Shown: piece after piece, positions 1 through 10,823 of the stretch
Position numbering within the stretch: position 1 is the stretch's first letter
Layout: every line of letters starts with the position of its first letter
Assembly: GCF_033095985.1 (NCBI RefSeq)
Contig: NZ_AP026802.1
Coordinates: 1,364,001 to 1,428,000, forward strand
DNA: 64,000 bases
Source: Xylocopilactobacillus apicola
GTDB lineage: Bacteria; Bacillota; Bacilli; Lactobacillales; Lactobacillaceae
Direction of reading: 5' to 3'
Made by a program: the position numbers and the translations under genes
Notes under the pieces: generated by a model
What the model was told of the DNA's origin: nothing
Databases searched by the model: none
What the model saw: the letters and a program-made list of their open reading frames with translations, nothing else

Positions 1-728
1 TAACGAACATATAAATGATTGCAAATGACAACGCAATTAAAGTAACTGGTAAAACACTTAATTTCAGATAAGTTGATAATACAAACCCTAAAATTAAAAA
101 TGGCCAAAGTGTCCCTTTCATCATCATCGTCATTAAAATTGCAAGACCTACTGCTGGTAAAATTGATGCAGCGATTCCAAGCCCGCTCAAAATATTTTTA
201 GGAATTACGGCTAAAACCTTGTCGACGACCCCTTTTTGAAAATAAACCACTAAAAAAGTTGGAATTGCTCGTAACATAAACTGAAAAATAACTGCCACAA
301 TATTAATTTTCATTATTCCATCGAAATCACCAGTAAGTGCGATTTTATCAGCCCAAGGCTCAAATAACTGCCTTACAAATCGAGCGAATAGCAATAATTG
401 TTGAACTAAAACAGCAACTGTAGTCGCAGCAGCAACACCTGCCGCAATCCCTTGGGGGGTCGACCCCGTGCCTGAAGTAATTGAGACGCTTACTCCAACA
501 ATTGTCCCGACAATCATATCTGGCGTTTGATAACCAGCCATATTCCCTAATCCCATCCACATCAGTTCCAATGTTCCTGAGATAATAAGAGCCGTTTTCA
601 TATCCCCTAAAATTAAACCAATAATTGGACCAACTAAAAGTGGCCTTCGTAGCATTTGAGGGCCTTGATCATCATAAGAACAATAACCAGCCCACAGTGA
701 AATCAAAAGTGCTTGTACAAAAGACATG
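1..728 (-). CDS. PTS mannose/fructose/sorbose-family IIC component, 3' end cut by window
   Basis: Membrane channel subunit of a mannose-class PTS permease. The frame is open from an ATG at 728 to the window edge (242 codons) and starts MSFVQALLISLWAGYCSYDD. It has the family's early GPIIGLILGD stretch, then a LWMGL-like segment and a long run of hydrophobic helices. A strong AAGGAGG (737-743) lies 8 nt before the ATG. The C-terminus and the expected IID, IIA and IIB partners lie outside the window. A cre-like site sits just upstream, so glucose repression through CcpA is likely. The substrate cannot be read from the sequence. Confidence 0.85.
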
Positions 729-758
729 TTTGTTTCCTCCTTGATATAACCAAGTATA

Positions 759-772
759 GAATGCGCTTACAT
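759..772 (-). promoter_or_regulatory. cre (CcpA) site upstream of mannose-family IIC
   Basis: The minus strand reads TGTAAGCGCATTCT, 13 of 14 positions of the TGWAARCGYTWNCW consensus. It abuts a possible -10 (TATACT) and lies about 30 nt upstream of the IIC start codon. A 7-bp inverted repeat (ATTTGCC/GGCAAAT, 789-811) lies further upstream. Confidence 0.6.
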
Positions 773-835
773 CAAAGACCAGATATGTATTTGCCAATTA
801 AAGAGGCAAATATTTGCGGGGAGATTAGAAGGATA

Positions 836-880
836 ACAAAAAAACCAACTCAAAGCTTAAACTGCTTTGAATTGGTTTTT
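836..880 (-). terminator. Rho-independent terminator after the beta-glucoside PTS gene
   Basis: Two nested arms, AAAACCAA/TTGGTTTT and CAAAGC/GCTTTG, form a long stem with runs of A/T on both sides. It lies directly after the stop codon of the IIBCA gene and separates it from the mannose-family IIC gene. Confidence 0.8.
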
Positions 881-889
881 TAAATTTTT

Positions 890-2764
<1,875 letters not shown>

Positions 2765-2773
2765 CTAAAATAT

Positions 2774-2838
2774 AAAAACCCGCCAAAGCTAAATTCTAGA
2801 ATTAAATAATTCTAGTAAAATAGCAATTAACGGGTTAA
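2774..2838 (-). terminator. Leader terminator controlled by antitermination, upstream of bglP
   Basis: The minus strand forms a long stem (AACCCG paired with CGGGTT, plus an inner TTCTAGAATT-type arm) followed by TTTTTAT. Its 5' arm overlaps the 3' end of the RAT element, so the two structures exclude each other, as in LicT/SacY-type switches. Confidence 0.85.
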
Positions 2839-2863
2839 TGCCTGATCGAATCAGTAACACACC
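2833..2863 (-). promoter_or_regulatory. Ribonucleic antiterminator (RAT) upstream of bglP
   Basis: On the minus strand it begins GGTGTGTTACTGATTCGATC and ends with CAGGCATTAACC. This matches the LicT-class RAT, with its conserved GTTACTG, AGGCA and ACC elements. LicT dimers should bind it and block the overlapping terminator. Confidence 0.9.
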
Positions 2864-2872
2864 AGGTAATGA

Positions 2873-3721
2873 TTATTCACTTATTTGGCGATGGGTGACC
2901 CGCCAGATATGTAATGTTAAATATACTTTTTCATCCGGCTGAAGCTGCCAACCTACTTTCTTTTGCAAAAAACCATCAATTCGTTCAACAGTTTGATACG
3001 CTTGCGGATATTTAGCAATCATTAATTTTAAAATCGCTGGGTCAAGATCATCATTGTTTGAATTTATCATTTTCAAATGTTGAATCATAAATGATCTTAA
3101 ATGAGTAATGAACCGATTAAAATTAAAAGAATCGCTATCTAGATTTACCCCATATTCGTACTGTACAATATCAACTACTTGTTCAATTAGCTTGGTAATC
3201 TTAATTGTATCGTGAAGGCCCGGGGCATCGGTCCTTAAATTCAAAAAATGATAAGCAATCAGGACTACTTCTCCGTTTGAAAGCTGGCTACCAGTCATCT
3301 GTTGAATCAAATTAACCGATTGTTCAGCTGCCTCGTATTCCTGAGGAAACAGTTTTTGAACACTCCACCGAGTCGTGCCATCAGCTAAATCAACAGCAGT
3401 GCTTGCACGCTGCAAAGCAAACTCAATATGGTCTGCTAAAGCTAGATACTGATAACTATTAAATTTAACTGATAAATATGGCTCAACTAACTTAACAACT
3501 TCATTAGTAACTATAATAGTTTGTTCAGAGATGCTGGTTAAAGTATTTAATTCAGTACTATCTGCATCAGCAGCAATAAACCGCCTCGTAATTTTACTAT
3601 CATCAATCGAATCTCCGGTCTTTTTCCCAAAGCCAATTCCGTTTCCAATCACCACCCACTCTGTATTATTTAGATCCTCAACCAGAGCAACGTTGTTATT
3701 AAAACTTTTAATAAAAATCAA
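2873..3721 (-). CDS. licT: BglG/LicT family transcription antiterminator
   Basis: RNA-binding antiterminator for the downstream beta-glucoside PTS gene. The 282 residues are full length. The N-terminal CAT RNA-binding domain (about 1-55) contains FNNNVALVEDLNN and GNGIGFGKK. Two PRD domains follow, with the phosphorylatable His of PRD1 in LADHIEFAL and later His residues around ITHLRSF and LTLHIWR. The start is TTG at 3721, preceded by AGGGGGA. The gene is itself behind a second RAT/terminator, so it should be autoregulated by substrate and PTS phosphorylation. Confidence 0.95.
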   Translation of the reverse strand: MIFIKSFNNNVALVEDLNNTEWVVIGNGIGFGKKTGDSIDDSKITRRFIAADADSTELNTLTSISEQTIIVTNEVVKLVEPYLSVKFNSYQYLALADHIEFALQRASTAVDLADGTTRWSVQKLFPQEYEAAEQSVNLIQQMTGSQLSNGEVVLIAYHFLNLRTDAPGLHDTIKITKLIEQVVDIVQYEYGVNLDSDSFNFNRFITHLRSFMIQHLKMINSNNDDLDPAILKLMIAKYPQAYQTVERIDGFLQKKVGWQLQPDEKVYLTLHIWRVTHRQISE

Positions 3722-3750
3722 TTAACTGTTTCCCCCTGGTTAAAGCAAAT

Positions 3751-3790
3751 AAAAAGCCTACCTTTCGATGATACATCAAAAGATAGGTTT
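3751..3790 (-). terminator. Leader terminator upstream of licT
   Basis: The minus strand has a stem CCTATCTTTTGAT / ATCGAAAGGTAGG followed by CTTTTTATTT. Its 5' arm overlaps the 3' end of the RAT, giving an alternative-fold switch. Confidence 0.85.
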
Positions 3791-3817
3791 ATGCCCAAAT
3801 TCAATTGGTAACACACC
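3786..3817 (-). promoter_or_regulatory. Ribonucleic antiterminator (RAT) upstream of licT
   Basis: On the minus strand it begins GGTGTGTTACCAATTGAATT and ends TGGGCATAAACC, a LicT-class RAT of 32 nt. It differs from the bglP RAT mainly in the apical loop. Confidence 0.88.
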
Positions 3818-3830
3818 TTTTACGTTTCAT

Positions 3831-3859
3831 ATTATATAGGTCGGTGCAACCGTTGTCAA
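3831..3859 (-). promoter_or_regulatory. Sigma-A promoter of licT-bglP
   Basis: TTGACA (3854-3859) and TATAAT (3831-3836) on the minus strand are separated by exactly 17 nt. Both hexamers are consensus. Transcription starts shortly before the first RAT. Confidence 0.88.
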
Positions 3860-3872
3860 TTTTTAATTCTAA

Positions 3873-4910
3873 TTAATCAATCACCAATAGCGATTTAATC
3901 GCCTTGCGCTGATCCATTGCTTCATAAGCAAATTCTACTTGATCAAGGTTAAAACGTTTAGTAAAGACTTTACCGGGGTGAATCTTACCTTTTAGTACGG
4001 CATCTAACAGTACTTTACGGTCATCAGTTGTAACGTTCGCAATTCCGCCTCGCAGACCAATGTTTTTCCAAAATAGATTACTAGTATTCATTTCAGACTT
4101 TTGGGGAACACCAACACGTCCAACAACGGCACCTGGACGACAAACCTGAACTGCCGTCTCAACTGCTTGTTCAGTTCCAACGCATTCCAAAACTGCATCA
4201 GCTCCATTACCTTGAGTTAAATCCATAACTTTTTTGACCCCTTCATCGCCGCGTTCAGCAACAATATCAGTGGCCCCAAAATATTTCGCTAAACGCTGGC
4301 GATCCTCGTGCCGACTCATTGCAATGATTCTTTTGGCACCAAGCAGTTTAGCCGAGATAACTCCACAAAGCCCAACGGCTCCATCTCCTATTACAACTAC
4401 GGTGTCGCCAAGTTTCACTTCAGCACTATCTGCTGCATGAAATCCCGTCGCCATGACATCCGATAGAGCTAAAAGATCATTTAATTCATCATCTGTATAA
4501 TCATTAGGATTCCCTGGAATTTTAACTAAACCCCAAGAGGCATTTTTGTAACGCAAATATTCCCCTTGATAGCCAATTACTTCATCATCAATTTTTGTTA
4601 AACAATTCCCGTCAAATCCCGCAAGACAAGCAGCACAATGACCGCAGCCGTGGGTAAAAGGAACAACTACAAAATCTCCCACTTGGACATTTTTGACTGA
4701 TGAACCAATTTTTTCGACAATCCCAATTGCTTCATGTCCAACCGGAGTATTCTTTTCTCGCTTAGAAATTCCACGATACCACCAGAGATCAGACCCGCAG
4801 ACACAGGCTCTGACAACCTTGATAATTGCATCGTGCTCTGATTTAATTTCAGGCATCGGGTAATTTCTTAATTCAATTTTTCCTGGTTCAATAAAAGTTG
4901 CAGTTTTCAT
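3873..4910 (-). CDS. Zinc-dependent medium-chain alcohol dehydrogenase
   Basis: NAD(P)-dependent alcohol/aldehyde oxidoreductase of the MDR superfamily, 345 residues. The catalytic-zinc residues are visible as CVCGSD (Cys near 38) and GHE (near 59). The structural-zinc lobe holds four Cys in HGCGHCAACLAGFDGNC. The Rossmann motif is VVIGDGAVGLCG. The gene directly abuts the SDR upstream, so the two are co-transcribed. The substrate is unknown; a role in aldehyde detoxification fits the redox cluster (inference). No terminator is seen after it, so read-through into the licT promoter region is possible. Confidence 0.92.
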   Translation of the reverse strand: MKTATFIEPGKIELRNYPMPEIKSEHDAIIKVVRACVCGSDLWWYRGISKREKNTPVGHEAIGIVEKIGSSVKNVQVGDFVVVPFTHGCGHCAACLAGFDGNCLTKIDDEVIGYQGEYLRYKNASWGLVKIPGNPNDYTDDELNDLLALSDVMATGFHAADSAEVKLGDTVVVIGDGAVGLCGVISAKLLGAKRIIAMSRHEDRQRLAKYFGATDIVAERGDEGVKKVMDLTQGNGADAVLECVGTEQAVETAVQVCRPGAVVGRVGVPQKSEMNTSNLFWKNIGLRGGIANVTTDDRKVLLDAVLKGKIHPGKVFTKRFNLDQVEFAYEAMDQRKAIKSLLVID

Positions 4911-5726
4911 CTATTTTTCTCCATAATAAAAGTTAGCAGTTGCCCCGCCATCGATTAAAAAAGTTGATCCGGTGATAAAAGCTGAGTTCATTAATAGCTG
5001 TGCCACATCAGCGACCTCATCGGCTGTTCCTGGTCGACCAGCAGGTGATTTAGCAAACATTTCCTTGTAAAAATCACCGCGAATGCCATTAAACTCATCT
5101 AAGGCTAATGGAGTAACAATGATTCCTGGAGCAATTGCATTTAGTCTAGCTCCTCTTTTAGCCCAGTTTAAAGCTTCAGCCATGACACGTTTTTCGTTGC
5201 AGCGTTTAGCAAGCTGATAAGCGTGAAGCGTGTCTTTTACATTTTCAGGCTTTAATAGATCTAAATCTAATAATTCTTCTGTAGGAGTCAGCGCCAATAA
5301 TCGGTCCTCATCGGGCGTTAATGCGGGCATCCGATGACCTGACTGACTAGTGATCGTCACTCCAACGCCAACTTCTGCAATAACTTTTCCGACCTCTTCA
5401 AGCAAGACTGCAGTACCATATAAATCAACTTTTAAAATTTCTTCAATTGAGGCCTGACTAGGGGACAAACCTGCTCCATTAATTAAAGTTGCAATCTCAC
5501 CGTATTCTTGACCTTTAGAAATCATGTTTTGAATCGAAATGCGAGATGATAGATCCATCTCAATTGCTTCGACGTCAAAACCAGCTTCTTGCAAAATTTT
5601 AGCAATAGATTGAGCATTATTGATGTTTTTATCACCCAAAATAATTTTTTGGTCAGCGCCGATTCTTCTGGCAATCGCCATACTAATTTGACCAGCACCA
5701 ACAACTAACATTACTTTTTTCATCAT
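4911..5726 (-). CDS. SDR family NAD(P)-dependent oxidoreductase
   Basis: Classical short-chain dehydrogenase/reductase of 271 residues. The nucleotide-binding motif GAGQISMAIARRIG is a variant of TGxxxGxG. The catalytic Ser lies in ITSQSG, and the YxxxK pair is YQLAK. The C-terminal FLIDGGA is the usual SDR ending. It overlaps the preceding NmrA-like pseudogene by 1 nt (TAATG) and abuts the alcohol dehydrogenase. An unusually long insert between Ser and Tyr (about 45 residues) resembles 3-alpha-hydroxysteroid-type SDRs; the substrate cannot be assigned. Confidence 0.92.
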   Translation of the reverse strand: MMKKVMLVVGAGQISMAIARRIGADQKIILGDKNINNAQSIAKILQEAGFDVEAIEMDLSSRISIQNMISKGQEYGEIATLINGAGLSPSQASIEEILKVDLYGTAVLLEEVGKVIAEVGVGVTITSQSGHRMPALTPDEDRLLALTPTEELLDLDLLKPENVKDTLHAYQLAKRCNEKRVMAEALNWAKRGARLNAIAPGIIVTPLALDEFNGIRGDFYKEMFAKSPAGRPGTADEVADVAQLLMNSAFITGSTFLIDGGATANFYYGEK

Positions 5727-6370
5727 TAATACACCGGCCGATCATTTCCTTGCGTATCAGGATCAGCAATCCCAATACTTTCTTTAACATATAAATTTGG
5801 ATCGTTGATCAGTTTTAAAATAAAATCAGCAACACTTTCTCTGGAAACTGAAACTCCATTGTAAATTTCATTTCGTGTTGTAATTGAATACTTAATTTCG
5901 TTGCGGTCATTAAGCCACGGCAAACGTAAAGTCGTATACTTAACACCTGATTCTGCTAGAAGCTGATCAGAATTACGAGCTGTTGCTAATCCTTTTGGAC
6001 CAATTTGTTCAGCATTCCATTGTCCAAAAGCTCCTGGAACTTCATCGTAAATTCCTAAAACATTAGCTGCAATCACTCTAGCTTTTTTATTAGATTTCAC
6101 AGTTTCAATAACATTTTTGGTAATTGGGTTATCTACTTCATGATCAACAGTCGAAACAAAAACCAAATCTTGATCCTTTAATGCCTAAAAAACGTCTTTT
6201 TTATTTTTTAAATCTCCTTCAATTACTTTAACCCGCGGATGAGCTGCTAAATCGGCCACCCGATTTTTCAATCTTAAAAACAAGGTCAGCTCAACATCGT
6301 CATTCAAAAGTTGATCTTCAACTAGTCGGGCAATTTGACCATTTGCCCCTAAAATAATTACTTTTTTCAC
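5726..6370 (-). pseudogene. NmrA-like NAD(P)-binding protein, interrupted by an in-frame amber codon
   Basis: The reading frame starts at GTG 6370 (VKKVIILGANGQIA, a Rossmann GxxGxxA motif). It continues to 5726 with one in-frame TAG at 6185-6187, after ...LKNKKDVF. Both halves align end to end with the intact paralogue at 9332-9982: ILGANG, EGDL, VPGAFGQWN/VPGKFGAWN, ASVADFI/ESVADFI. The lesion is a single nonsense codon, not a frameshift. The downstream half has a possible internal ATG at 6166, but it would lack the dinucleotide-binding fold. Probably recently inactivated, unless this is a sequencing error. Confidence 0.85.
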
Positions 6371-6550
6371 TACTACCTCGCTAATTTTCACCCCTTATAT
6401 TTTAATTGCTGGACCTCCAACAACCAATTCTAAAAAATACTCATAGTCATTAGTTTTACTTATCGTTTTCTAACTAAGCTGAAAGTAACAGTGCTTTTTT
6501 CCCAGGTTCTGGTTGCGTCCTGATAATTCGCAGTCGCTGTCCAAATGCGT

Positions 6551-7465
6551 TTAATTATAATCACTATTTTTTTGATCATGATAGAATTGATTTTTCAAAA
6601 TTTCAGCGAAAGTTTCGATGTAAAAGCCCGAATTCTCTTTCTTCCAATAAGCATAATATTTTTGATGCAGCCGAGTATTTCTTTTAAGAAGCGGTAAAAC
6701 TCGATTGATTTCCTTGTTGACTTGCTCAGCCGTAAGACTATTTGCCACTAAATATCCCTGATTAGCAGCAACCAAAATTTGAGCTTCATCAAATGTTGGC
6801 ACCATTTTAAATTGGCTCTTAATTCCCAGAACTGCCTGATAATAATTTTCTTCCTCAGCTTGCTCAGAAGATTCACCAACCAAAATACAAGGTAATTGGC
6901 GGAGTTGATCCGTGGTTATTTGATTATCATCTTTTTGCGCGAAATTTTTACCAACAATCGCAACATAATCTGTCTCCGTCAAAAATTCATTGTTATACTC
7001 ATTAGAAAGGGCACGCCGTTGATCAGAGAAATTTAAATCAATCTGGTCGTTTCGCAACAATTCAAATAGTGGTTCGTGCGCTCCGTTAGTGATTTGAACT
7101 TTAACCGTCGGATACATTTTTGAAAACTGGGCGACCGCTTGCAAAAATTCTTGGACGCCAAAATTAACTAAATAGCCTAGCTTTAAAACATAATCATTAT
7201 TTTGTTCCTGCGAAATTGCCTGAGTCGCCGAGATTAAATTATCGACATCTCCAATAATTTCTTGCGCTTGCTGATAAAAATATTGCCCTGCTTCCGTCAA
7301 TTCAAAACTACGCCCGCGGCGTTCCAGTAACTGAACTCCCAACGTATTTTCTAGCTCTTTAATCTGTTGAGAAATCGCTGATTGTGAAATATTACACTCT
7401 TGTGCCGCGCGAGTAAAATTATGGTGTTGGACTACAGAAATGAAATATTTCATTTGTTGAAACAT
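6551..7465 (-). CDS. LysR family transcriptional regulator
   Basis: 304 residues with an N-terminal winged helix (about 1-60: FTRAAQECNISQSAISQQIK, then LGVQLLERRGR). A C-terminal LTTR effector domain follows. It ends an operon in which another LysR gene and an alpha/beta hydrolase precede it; the hydrolase stop and this start are 1 nt apart. It lies just upstream of the NmrA/SDR/alcohol dehydrogenase operon in the same orientation, so that operon is a plausible target (inference). Confidence 0.93.
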   Translation of the reverse strand: MFQQMKYFISVVQHHNFTRAAQECNISQSAISQQIKELENTLGVQLLERRGRSFELTEAGQYFYQQAQEIIGDVDNLISATQAISQEQNNDYVLKLGYLVNFGVQEFLQAVAQFSKMYPTVKVQITNGAHEPLFELLRNDQIDLNFSDQRRALSNEYNNEFLTETDYVAIVGKNFAQKDDNQITTDQLRQLPCILVGESSEQAEEENYYQAVLGIKSQFKMVPTFDEAQILVAANQGYLVANSLTAEQVNKEINRVLPLLKRNTRLHQKYYAYWKKENSGFYIETFAEILKNQFYHDQKNSDYN

Positions 7466-7466
7466 T

Positions 7467-8342
7467 TTAACTCTCCTTCCCTACTGAACTCAAAAAATTA
7501 TCAATTTCTTGGGCAATCGCAGCAGTTTCATAATGATATAAATAATGTGGCGCATCAAATTGTATTATTCGCTTGGACTGCAAGTTTTGCTGCAACTTAA
7601 GCCAACTTCGTGCCGTAAATCCTGTTCCTTGACCGTTTGAAACCAACAACAACAAAGGAACTTGCGGCAAAGGATTCGCTGCAACGATCTCGGCGTTATT
7701 TTTTACAGTTTTAATTTCGTTTCGAACGTCTGTTGACATCCAATTTCGATCAAATAACGCTCGAAAAAGCTTTCGATCTTCTTTGGATAAATTGCCACTC
7801 GCCATTGCTGGCGCACGACCTGCAATTAATGGAGCCAAACCAATTTTTCTGAGAAAAGCTAACATTTTGATCAGATGTTGGGATGGCAATTTTAATTTTT
7901 CATAAGCCTCTGGACTCGCCATATCAAGACCAATAATTCCCGCCACTTCATCCGGGTAAAGTTGCGCCCAGTAAAGGGCTTCAATTCCTGACATCGAATG
8001 CGGCATCAAAAAATACGGGCCTTTAATTTTTGCTGCTTTTAAGGCGCTACGGGTTTCAAATAAAATTTGATTCAAGTCCCTGGAATCATGAGAATGATCA
8101 CTAAAGCCGTAACCTGATTTTTCGACCACGACAATATGATATTTGTCAGATAATTTGTCATAGAGCGGCTTAAAATCATAAACAGGCATTGGTGTGCCGC
8201 CACCTGCCAAAAATACCAATGTTTTTAAACCTGCTCCCGTTTCATAAACATTCAAGAATTTTGAACCGGCTGCGACCAAGTTACGAGTTGGCGCAGCAGA
8301 TAACATTTTATTGGCGCGAAAACGTGTAAAAGCAATCAACAA
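7467..8342 (-). CDS. Alpha/beta hydrolase
   Basis: 291-residue hydrolase. The oxyanion-hole region is FLAGGGTPMP. The nucleophile elbow reads HSMSG, an S-x-S-x-G variant. The catalytic His is likely in DAPHYLYHYE near the C-terminus. The start is TTG at 8342 with GGGAGG 9 nt upstream; the stretch before TRNLVAAGSK looks like a short N-terminal anchor. It sits 4 nt after one LysR gene and 1 nt before another, so it is co-transcribed with both. Esterase, lactonase or haloperoxidase-type chemistry are all possible. Confidence 0.85.
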   Translation of the reverse strand: MLIAFTRFRANKMLSAAPTRNLVAAGSKFLNVYETGAGLKTLVFLAGGGTPMPVYDFKPLYDKLSDKYHIVVVEKSGYGFSDHSHDSRDLNQILFETRSALKAAKIKGPYFLMPHSMSGIEALYWAQLYPDEVAGIIGLDMASPEAYEKLKLPSQHLIKMLAFLRKIGLAPLIAGRAPAMASGNLSKEDRKLFRALFDRNWMSTDVRNEIKTVKNNAEIVAANPLPQVPLLLLVSNGQGTGFTARSWLKLQQNLQSKRIIQFDAPHYLYHYETAAIAQEIDNFLSSVGKES

Positions 8343-8346
8343 AATA

Positions 8347-9225
8347 CTACCTCCCGATCACTTCTTGCATAATTTCAAGAAAAGCCGCAGCAGCACTTGA
8401 GAGAGTTCTATTTTTAAGCCAAATAAAATTAATTCCCGTCGTCAAGGCTGGACTTAACGGTCGATACACCAGATCGGCAACATTAACAATATTAATTAAC
8501 CGGTCTAAACAGTAAACCATCCCGACGTCTTCTTGAACCATGACTGCCGCGTTAAACAACAAATTGTAAGTTCCAATGATTTGATCGTCTGAAATTGGAT
8601 GCCCCAGCCAATTTTCAATTTGACTAAAGTTATATTTTTGGCGGGGAAAAATCGAGGGAATTCCGTCAACATCGGCTGGAGTGATAACTTTTTTCGACGT
8701 CAATGGATTAGTCGGGTGCATTAAAATGCCCCAAGTATCACTTGCGTTTAGCGATAAAAAATCATAATTCTTAGTATCAGTAGGATCTATCAAAAGGGCG
8801 AAATCCAAAAGCCCTGCTTGCAGTTTATAGCGCAGTTGATCGCCACTACCACTAAAAAGATGAATATACGTCTCAGGATATCGCTCCCTCATCATCTTAG
8901 TAACCTTCGCCATTAAATGCATCGCTTGCGTCTCGCCGCAGCCAAGATACACATCGCCACTCACAATATTTTGACTATGTAATTCATATTTAGTTTTATC
9001 AACCATCGCTAAAACTTCTTTTGCCCGTTGCAAAAAATAATTTCCGTTTTCGGTCAAATAAAGATGGCGACTATCTCGCTCAGCTAATTTCACACCTAAT
9101 TCTTTTTCTAACGATTGGAGCTGACGAGACAAGGCAGGTTGCGAAATATGAAGACGCTTTGCCGCTTTAGTGATATTACCCGTCTCAGCGATCGCAATAA
9201 AATTGGATAATTCCTGTAATTCCAT
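8347..9225 (-). CDS. LysR family transcriptional regulator
   Basis: 292 residues. The N-terminal HTH is GNITKAAKRLHISQPALSRQ followed by LGVKLAERDSR; a periplasmic-binding-like effector domain follows. It resembles CynR/CidR-type LTTRs. It is divergent from the NmrA-like/amidohydrolase/CMD operon with about 106 nt between start codons, the standard layout for an autoregulated LTTR controlling its neighbour. It is the first gene of a three-gene operon with a hydrolase and a second LysR. Confidence 0.93.
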   Translation of the reverse strand: MELQELSNFIAIAETGNITKAAKRLHISQPALSRQLQSLEKELGVKLAERDSRHLYLTENGNYFLQRAKEVLAMVDKTKYELHSQNIVSGDVYLGCGETQAMHLMAKVTKMMRERYPETYIHLFSGSGDQLRYKLQAGLLDFALLIDPTDTKNYDFLSLNASDTWGILMHPTNPLTSKKVITPADVDGIPSIFPRQKYNFSQIENWLGHPISDDQIIGTYNLLFNAAVMVQEDVGMVYCLDRLINIVNVADLVYRPLSPALTTGINFIWLKNRTLSSAAAAFLEIMQEVIGR

Positions 9226-9248
9226 TTAAGCCCCCATCAATAAGTTTC

Positions 9249-9278
9249 TTGCATAGCTTATCATACAATACTAGTATT
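9249..9278 (+). promoter_or_regulatory. Promoter and LysR-type palindrome upstream of the 9332 operon
   Basis: TTGCAT (9249-9254) and TAGTAT (9272-9277) are spaced by 17 nt. The -10 lies inside a perfect 12-bp palindrome, AATACTAGTATT (9267-9278), in the divergent spacer. This is a good candidate operator for the LysR encoded at 8347-9225. Confidence 0.6.
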
Positions 9279-9331
9279 TTACATTGATCAACAGCGAACA
9301 TAAAATTAGAAATAGAAAGGAGCAGATTAAG

Positions 9332-9982
9332 ATGAAAACAGTTTTGATTTTAGGAGCTAATGGGGCAACCGCCCAGATCGTAACTATGCGCCTCCTCGCG
9401 GAGACCACTTTTGATCTTCGGCTATATCTTCGTAACGCCGAGCGCTTAGCTCAATTTAATAATGAACCGCGGATTCAATTAATTGAAGGTGACATATTGG
9501 ATGACCAATCCTTAAACAAAGCGATGACGAAGGTCGACCTCGTTTACTCTAATTTAGGAGGAGTCGATCTTGCTAATCTCACGACGCAGGTGTTAAAAAC
9601 CATGAAAGAAAATAATTGTGAGCGTCTATTGTTCTATAGTGCTTTAGGCGCACTCCACGAAGTTCCAGGTAAATTTGGTGCATGGAATGAACAGGCAATT
9701 GCGGCGTATTTACCTGGATTTAGAGCATCTGATGAATTAATCAGAAATGAATCAGGAATCAACACAACGCAATTTCGACCAGCGTGGTTAACTAACAAGA
9801 AAGAAGTTAATTATGAAGTTACTTTAGAAGGAGAATCCTTTCAAGGAACAGAAATTTCGCGCGCCAGCGTTGCCGATTTTATCGTCAAATTGATTAAAGA
9901 CCCTACTTTATACCCAAATACCAGCGTCGGACTAGATCAGCCTGGCACTGATGGTGATTACCCAGAATGGTTAAAAGAGTGA
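9332..9982 (+). CDS. NmrA-like NAD(P)-binding oxidoreductase
   Basis: Atypical SDR of 216 residues starting MKTVLILGANGATAQ at 9332, preceded by AAAGGAG. An upstream in-frame TTG lacks a ribosome site. It has the Rossmann GxxGxxA motif but no obvious YxxxK, as in NmrA/NAD(P)H-binding proteins. It is the intact paralogue of the amber-interrupted gene at 5726-6370. The next gene starts 3 nt after its stop. It may act as a reductase or a redox sensor; the substrate is unknown. Confidence 0.88.
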   Translation: MKTVLILGANGATAQIVTMRLLAETTFDLRLYLRNAERLAQFNNEPRIQLIEGDILDDQSLNKAMTKVDLVYSNLGGVDLANLTTQVLKTMKENNCERLLFYSALGALHEVPGKFGAWNEQAIAAYLPGFRASDELIRNESGINTTQFRPAWLTNKKEVNYEVTLEGESFQGTEISRASVADFIVKLIKDPTLYPNTSVGLDQPGTDGDYPEWLKE

Positions 9983-9985
9983 GCT

Positions 9986-10823
9986 ATGGAAAAAACAATT
10001 GACGTTTTTGCTCATATCCTACTTGCCTCAGCGGGTAGCAAGTATGGAAGAACAGCAGCAAGAAATTATTTCGGTCGTTAATCTCAACCCCGAAGATTAC
10101 GCTGATCCCGCAGAAGCGCTCAAATTATGCCAGCAAGGAAACTTGGAATTAAAATCAATCGTGCAGCACTATGATCAGTTTCCGGCTGCTGTCGCAATGG
10201 TTCCCATGAATAACGTCAAAGGCGCTTGTCAGATCATCGAAGAAGTTGCTGAAACCTCTGAACTGGCAGGAATTCAACTATTCACTCAAGCTTTGGGAAA
10301 ACCTCTAACTTCTGAGGAATTTACATCGTTGTTCGAGCTAATGAATGAAATTCAAAAACCAATTTGGCTACATCCAGTTTTTGATCCTTTGAAACCAAAC
10401 AATAATGTTACTTTCAGTTGGGAATATGAACTTACAATCGCGATGAACCAATTAGTTGAAGCGGGCTATTTGACCCATTATCCTAACTTAAAAATTATTG
10501 TCCACCACGCCGGAGCGATGATTCCCTTCTTTAGCGAACGAATTCTTTATACCGAGGGCGAGAAAAACTACCAACAATTCAAAAAATTCTATGTCGATAC
10601 CGCTCTCTTGGGAAATCCCAAAGCCTTGGAATTGACAGTTGACTTTTTTGGCCTTGACCACGTCCTGTTTGGCACTGATTCACCGCTGGGAATTCCGCTG
10701 GTTGGACCAACCAAAGAGATTAAAACAGCCCTAAAGCAAACTAACTTGAGCCCCAGCAACTTAAACAAAATTTTTTATAAAAATTGGCAGCAAATGCCAA
10801 AAGGAGTCCGAAATGAACAATGA
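9986..10823 (+). pseudogene. Amidohydrolase family protein with disrupted N-terminus (frameshift)
   Basis: The main frame encodes a TIM-barrel amidohydrolase of the ACMSD/amidohydrolase-2 type: NLNPEDY, WLHPVFD, IIVHHAGAM and LFGTDSPLG carry metal/active-site His and Asp. The natural start is the ATG at 9986, which gives MEKTIDVFAHIL, the metal-binding D-x-x-x-H strand. That frame stops soon after. The main frame joins at about 10019-10027 (LPQRVASMEE) one base out of register. Translation from a TTG at 9999 would lose the first metal-ligand strand. The distance to the next strand also looks short, so a small deletion is possible. It overlaps the next gene by 11 nt. Confidence 0.75.
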
